From contig USAI01000045.1 of the NCBI GenBank assembly GCA_900552675.1, positions 1 through 18,194 of the forward strand: a DNA stretch of 18,194 nucleotides, written 5' to 3'. This document shows positions 14,845 to 18,194 of this stretch, in pieces. Under the pieces are notes generated by a model. It did not search any database and was not told the origin of the DNA. It was given only the letters and a program-made list of their open reading frames with translations. Numbering within the stretch: the first letter of the stretch is position 1; each line of letters starts with the position of its first letter. The translations under genes were made by a program, and so were the position numbers. The DNA comes from an uncultured Prevotella sp. Lineage in GTDB: Bacteria; Bacteroidota; Bacteroidia; Bacteroidales; Bacteroidaceae.

Positions 14845-14890
14845 ATGTTCAATTCTTTATCATAGTGAAGAAGAGTGGGGGGGGAGCAAT

Positions 14891-14908
14891 GTAGAGCGCC
14901 CGCTCTAC
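14891..14908 (-). other. Perfect hairpin abutting the rpoD stop codon
   Basis: GTAGAGCG (14891-14898) and CGCTCTAC (14901-14908) form an 8-bp GC-rich stem with a formal 2-base loop (7 bp with a 4-base loop in practice). It begins at the base next to the rpoD TAA (14909-14911). On the minus strand it is followed a few bases later by a run of eight C (14877-14884), not T, so it is not a classical terminator. Confidence 0.75.
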
Positions 14909-15781
14909 TTATCCCAAATATTTCATCAATATCTTAGCGTTGCCGCTGTCGCGCAGCTTAGCAATGCTCTTTTCACGAATTTGGCGCACACGCTCGCGAG
15001 TAAGCCCCAGCTGGTCGCCAATCTCTTCCAAGCCCTTTTCGTGGCAGCCTATGCCGAAGCACTCGCGAATGATGGTAATCTCGCGGTCTTTCAGCACCTT
15101 GTTCAGCACCGAGTTTAGCTCAAGAGCCATCGACTCGTGGTCAACCTGTTTGTCGGTGCGCGTGTCTTCACCGCTGGGCATCACGTCGAGCATACAGTTG
15201 TCTTCGCCATCCTGGAAGGGGGCATCAATGCTCACGTGGTGGCCATCGGCCATCAAGCTTTGGCCTATCTTTTCTTCGTCAATCTTGGTAGCATCGGCCA
15301 ACTCTGATACCGAGGGGTGGCGCTGGTTTTCTTGCTCAAACTTGTTAATCTCATGATTAATCTTGTTTAGCGAGCCTACCTGGTTCAAGGGCAAGCGCAC
15401 AATGCGGCTCTGCTCAGCAATGGCCTGCAATATGCTCTGACGTATCCACCATACGGCATATGATATAAACTTAAAGCCGCGTGTCTCGTCAAACTTCTGT
15501 GCTGCCTTTATCAGGCCTATGTTGCCTTCGTCGATAAGGTCGGTCAAGGTGAGACCTTGGTGCTGGTATTGCTTGGCTACCGACACCACGAAGCGCAAGT
15601 TGGCAGTGACGAGCTTGTCCTTAGCACGTTCACCCTCAGGGCCACCCTTCTTGATCTTTTGTGCCAGTTCTATTTCCTCGTCAATGGAGATAAGCGGTGC
15701 ACGTCCGATTTCCACAAGATATTTATCTAATGCTTCACTCGAACGGTTCGTAATACTCTTCTGAATTTTTAATTGTCTCAT
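14909..15781 (-). CDS. rpoD: Primary sigma factor RpoD/SigA, Bacteroidetes short form
   Basis: A 290-aa housekeeping sigma-70 factor that directs RNA polymerase to most promoters. Region 1.2 covers about residues 15-48 (ALDKYLVEIGRAPLIS). Region 2 covers about 57-127 with NLRFVVSVAKQYQ, LIDEGNIGLIKAAQKFDE and the DNA-contacting FKFISYAVWWIRQSI. Region 3 covers about 129-200 and region 4 about 218-280, with the helix-turn-helix GLEEIGDQLGLTRERVRQIR. Region 1.1 and the non-conserved insert of proteobacterial RpoD are absent, as is normal for primary sigma factors of this phylum. That fits the TTTG/TAnnTTTG promoters seen across the window. It appears monocistronic, with a leader of about 210 bases and structured 3' DNA. 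Confidence 0.96.
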   Translation of the reverse strand: MRQLKIQKSITNRSSEALDKYLVEIGRAPLISIDEEIELAQKIKKGGPEGERAKDKLVTANLRFVVSVAKQYQHQGLTLTDLIDEGNIGLIKAAQKFDETRGFKFISYAVWWIRQSILQAIAEQSRIVRLPLNQVGSLNKINHEINKFEQENQRHPSVSELADATKIDEEKIGQSLMADGHHVSIDAPFQDGEDNCMLDVMPSGEDTRTDKQVDHESMALELNSVLNKVLKDREITIIRECFGIGCHEKGLEEIGDQLGLTRERVRQIREKSIAKLRDSGNAKILMKYLG

Positions 15782-15935
15782 CTTTAATACCTTATTCTTT
15801 CTATCTGCTTGGTTTTCAACGTGTTTTATTCAAAGTTTCGCATGTCTTTCGCATGCTATAGTAAACCAATAGGCCGAGATGATAAGATTGCGTTTGTTCT
15901 CCTCCAGCATTACTCAAGATGATGAAGGCAAACCT

Positions 15936-15965
15936 CCTTGTTTACTTGTCACCCGTCTACTTGTT
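15936..15965. repeat. RACRAGTA octamer repeat, about 4 units
   Basis: On the minus strand the units read AACAAGTA, GACGGGTG, ACAAGTA and AACAAGG in direct succession. They are the same words as the clean array at 18059-18114. The repeat lies inside the predicted rpoD leader. The rest of the 436-base gap 15782-16217 holds the rpoD and transporter promoters and a short TTTCGCATG direct repeat at 15836-15855. Confidence 0.6.
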
Positions 15966-15999
15966 AACTAAATTGTTGGGAAATTATCCTAAAACCTTG

Positions 16000-16007
16000 C
16001 AAAGGTA
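16000..16007 (-). promoter_or_regulatory. Probable -7 element of the rpoD promoter
   Basis: TACCTTTG on the minus strand matches TAnnTTTG. No TTTG lies at the usual -33 spacing; the upstream region is AT-rich. The start would lie about 210 bases before the rpoD ATG, giving a long leader. Confidence 0.55.
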
Positions 16008-16128
16008 CAAAAAATATTTTATATAAGTGAGGTTTTGAGGGTAAAATATGTTGTTAAAGATACTTAAACTGGAGGAGAAGAGGCAAAAACAATATTCTCG
16101 TTTGGTATACATCTGCTGTTTGCCAATG

Positions 16129-16141
16129 TGTCAAAATGACA
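16129..16141. promoter_or_regulatory. Candidate operator TGTCA-AAA-TGACA
   Basis: A perfect 5+5 inverted repeat with a 3-base spacer lies about 40 bases upstream of the transporter -33 element. It could be a dyad for a transcription regulator, but so short a palindrome can occur by chance. Confidence 0.3.
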
Positions 16142-16167
16142 ATAAAAACAATTAATAAACAACAAAA

Positions 16168-16177
16168 ACGACGTCGT
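16168..16177. promoter_or_regulatory. Candidate operator ACGACGTCGT next to the transporter promoter
   Basis: A perfect 10-bp palindrome ends three bases before the -33 TTTG of the transporter promoter. Its position would let a bound protein contact RNA polymerase. It is GC-rich within an AT-rich stretch, which makes it stand out. Confidence 0.35.
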
Positions 16178-16180
16178 ACA

Positions 16181-16212
16181 TTTGCTAAATTGTATCTTTA
16201 TTTTTATCTTTG
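16181..16212 (+). promoter_or_regulatory. Promoter of the SLC13-type transporter, probably giving a leaderless mRNA
   Basis: TTTG at 16181-16184, a 20-base spacer, then TATCTTTG at 16205-16212 match the Bacteroidetes consensus exactly. The -7 box ends five bases before the ATG at 16218, so transcription would begin at or very near the start codon. The box also overlaps the TTG extension of the frame, which argues against that upstream start. Confidence 0.8.
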
Positions 16213-16217
16213 TAACC

Positions 16218-18050
16218 ATGATAACAACGCTCATTATTCTTACCCTTTCGGCAGTGTTCTTTGCTATGGGCAAAGTGCGCTCCGACCTTGTGGCCCTATG
16301 CGCCCTCGTAGCCCTTCTGCTCACCGGCATTCTTACGCCGCAAGAAGCCCTGTCGGGGTTCTCTAATTCGGTGGTCATCATGATGGTGGGCCTGTTTGTG
16401 GTGGGAGGTGCCATTGTGCAAACAGGCCTGGCTAAGAAAGCTTCGGGCAAGCTGATGACGCTGGCTGGCGATAGCGAACTGGGCCTTTTCCTTTTGCTTA
16501 TGGTGGTAACTGCCGTTATTGGCGCTTTTGTAAGCAATACGGGCACCGTGGCTTTGATGATGCCTATTGTGGTGAGCCTTGCGCAGAAAGCCAAGATGCG
16601 TGCCAGTCGCCTGTTAATGCCTTTGGCTTTTGCCAGCAGCATGGGTGGCATGCTTACGCTGATAGGTACGCCTCCTAACCTTGTGATACAAGATGCGCTT
16701 ACCGAGAATGGCTTTGAGCCGCTACGCTTCTTTAGCTTCTTGCCTGTGGGCTTGGTGTGCATCACCGTTGGCATTGTGGTGCTGTTGCCGCTGAGCAAGC
16801 GCTTTCTTAATGGCAACAAGCAGCGACAGGGTGGCGACAGCCGTGCTCGCGGAAAGTCGCTCGACGACCTGATGGACGAGTATCGGCTTACCGACAATCT
16901 TGCTGCCTTTACGGTAGGGGCACAGTCGATGGCTAACAATAAGACGCTGGCCGAGCTCGACATTCATCACCGCTACGGCCTCACGGTGCTTGAGGTGCGC
17001 CGCATAAAGAACGCTCATGCCTCGCTTATGAAAGAGGTGGTGCAGCGCCTGGCGGGCCCCGACACTAAACTGCTTGAGGGCGATATTGTTTATGTGAGTG
17101 GCGACAACGCTCAGGCCCAGCGTTTTGCCTCAGATATGGGGCTAGTGAAGGCTACTGAAGAGCTGGCGTTTTATGATATAGGCATTGCCGAAGTGGTGCT
17201 GATGCACAACTCGCGCCTGTGTGGTAAGACGCTGAAAGAGGCTGGCTTACGCCGTATGTATAATGTGAATGTGCTGGGTGTGCGCCGTGGTGACAATTAT
17301 CTCAACGACAATCTTACCGACCTCAGCTTCCGACAGGGCGACATCTTGCTCATTCAGGGTAAATGGAAAAATATATCGCGCATTGCCGATATGGCCGAAG
17401 GCATTGTGGTGATAGGGCAACCGCTGGAAGAGGCTTCGCGCGTAACGCTCGACTATAAGGCGCCTATTGCTGCCCTTATCATGCTGGCTATGATAGGTAT
17501 GATGGTGTTCGACTTTATTCCTGTGGCTCCCGTTACGGCCGTGATGATTGCTGGACTGCTGATGGTGATAACGGGCTGCATACGCTCGGTTGAGGCTGCT
17601 TATAAAACGATAAACTGGGAGAGCATTGTGCTTATTGCGGCCATGCTGCCCATGTCGGTGGCGCTGGAAAAGACGGGTGCCTCGGCACTGGTGGCACACT
17701 TGTTGGCCGATAATCTGGGTCAGGCCAGCCCTTACGCGTTGCTGGCGGGCATTTATTTCACCACGTCGTTCCTCACCATGTTTATCAGTAATACGGCCAC
17801 GGCAGTGCTCATGTCGCCCATCGCCATTGCTTCGGCAGCGGCCATAGGCGTTAGCCCATATCCCTTGCTGTTCGCAGTAACGCTGGGCGCCAGCATGTGC
17901 TTTGCCTCGCCCTTCTCAACGCCGCCTAACGCCCTGGTAATGCAGGCTGGTGGCTACACGTTTATCGACTATATTAAGGTGGGCTTGCCGCTGCAAATTA
18001 TCATGGGACTGGTTATGATTGGGGCGCTGCCCTTGCTCTTCCCGTTCTAA
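16218..18050 (+). CDS. SLC13/DASS-type anion transporter with two RCK_C (TrkA-C) domains
   Basis: A 610-aa inner-membrane transporter. The first half (about 1-200) has membrane helices with SNTGTVALMMP at 106-116 and IGTPPN at 149-154. Two cytoplasmic RCK_C domains follow at about 221-308 and 318-403 (GLTVLEVRR...LLEGDIVYVSG and YNVNVLGVRRG...FRQGDILLIQG). The second membrane half repeats the signature with SNTAT at 524-528 and SPFSTPPN at 564-571. The paired SNT motifs bind Na+ and the carboxylate or other anion in this family; members carry dicarboxylates, sulfate or related anions, and the substrate here is unknown. RCK_C domains usually suggest control by a small ligand. The ATG is chosen because the first helix begins there and the family N-terminus matches; a 12-residue TTG extension lies within the promoter. 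It is divergent from rpoD. Confidence 0.93.
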   Translation: MITTLIILTLSAVFFAMGKVRSDLVALCALVALLLTGILTPQEALSGFSNSVVIMMVGLFVVGGAIVQTGLAKKASGKLMTLAGDSELGLFLLLMVVTAVIGAFVSNTGTVALMMPIVVSLAQKAKMRASRLLMPLAFASSMGGMLTLIGTPPNLVIQDALTENGFEPLRFFSFLPVGLVCITVGIVVLLPLSKRFLNGNKQRQGGDSRARGKSLDDLMDEYRLTDNLAAFTVGAQSMANNKTLAELDIHHRYGLTVLEVRRIKNAHASLMKEVVQRLAGPDTKLLEGDIVYVSGDNAQAQRFASDMGLVKATEELAFYDIGIAEVVLMHNSRLCGKTLKEAGLRRMYNVNVLGVRRGDNYLNDNLTDLSFRQGDILLIQGKWKNISRIADMAEGIVVIGQPLEEASRVTLDYKAPIAALIMLAMIGMMVFDFIPVAPVTAVMIAGLLMVITGCIRSVEAAYKTINWESIVLIAAMLPMSVALEKTGASALVAHLLADNLGQASPYALLAGIYFTTSFLTMFISNTATAVLMSPIAIASAAAIGVSPYPLLFAVTLGASMCFASPFSTPPNALVMQAGGYTFIDYIKVGLPLQIIMGLVMIGALPLLFPF

Positions 18051-18058
18051 TGTCAGTA

Positions 18059-18114
18059 AACGAGCAGACGAGTAGACAAGTAAACAAGTTGACGAGTAGA
18101 CAAGTAGACAAGCT
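18059..18114. repeat. Clean RACRAGTA octamer array, 7 units
   Basis: Seven 8-bp units run without gaps: AACGAGCA, GACGAGTA, GACAAGTA, AACAAGTT, GACGAGTA, GACAAGTA, GACAAGCT. They can also be read as two 24-bp copies at 18067-18090 and 18091-18114. It starts nine bases after the transporter stop codon. The remaining bases to 18194 show no gene and no clear terminator. Confidence 0.85.
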
Positions 18115-18194
18115 GCTACCCATACTTATCAATGTTATTATCCTCAAATCCGCAACCTATAGGGTTTAGTGGGATTTTGCTTGCAAAGCGACAA

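Noticed and set aside
16182..16217. TTG start extending the transporter by 12 residues
   Set aside because: The extension lies within the -33/-7 promoter, and the ATG at 16218 matches the family N-terminus.
16064..16963. A 299-codon minus-strand frame opposite the transporter
   Set aside because: It is Ser/Arg/Thr-rich antisense reading of a confident SLC13-type gene, with no motif, and it covers the transporter promoter.
18059..18114. The octamer array as a CRISPR array
   Set aside because: The units are 8 bp and contiguous with no spacers, and there are no cas genes.

Overview
The window looks like a chromosomal segment of a Bacteroidales bacterium, most likely Prevotella or a close relative. 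Three things point there. The promoters follow the Bacteroidetes pattern (TTTG, about 19-20 bases, then TAnnTTTG). The primary sigma factor is the short form without region 1.1. The gene families (TonB-dependent receptor with a carboxypeptidase-regulatory-like N-terminus, DUF5103/T9SS plug protein, DUF2723) are typical of the phylum. The genus is an inference from general look, not from any search.

Layout. Bases 1-541 hold a short direct repeat, then, on the minus strand, a terminator, tRNA-Gly(CCC), tRNA-Thr(CGT) and a consensus promoter for both tRNAs. Bases 542-4172 (minus) are a two-gene unit: a 790-aa TonB-dependent outer-membrane receptor, then a DUF5103 protein related to the type IX secretion plug. 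Bases 4328-5662 (minus) encode an exported class-C beta-lactamase-like serine hydrolase. Bases 5663-5999 are a non-coding, repeat-dense stretch with a large hairpin. Bases 6000-9978 (minus) are a second two-gene unit: a DUF2723 GT-C-like membrane protein and a NodB-type polysaccharide deacetylase, driven from a duplicated promoter. Bases 10136-11757 (minus) encode a zinc/manganese-type ABC ATPase and its substrate-binding lipoprotein, without a permease. Bases 11875-13272 (minus) encode a YqaA/DedA-type membrane protein and an unrecognised polytopic membrane protein. Bases 13396-14670 (minus) are purD and 14909-15781 (minus) are rpoD. The only plus-strand protein gene is an SLC13-type transporter with two RCK_C domains at 16218-18050. 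It is divergent from rpoD.

How it fits together. The content is mostly housekeeping and cell-envelope genes: outer-membrane transport and secretion, envelope glycan modification, metal uptake, purine synthesis and the primary sigma factor. I see no phage, insertion sequence, CRISPR array, toxin-antitoxin or defence genes, and no convincing new multi-gene system. The more unusual material is between genes: a dispersed 8-bp repeat family in three intergenic sites, a tandemly duplicated promoter, a 108-base stretch with no G on the plus strand, paired hairpins behind rpoD, and a transporter promoter so close to its ATG that the mRNA is probably leaderless.

Two starts needed correction. The transporter and the unknown membrane protein can both be extended to TTG codons, but the downstream ATGs at 16218 and 13272 (minus) are the better starts.
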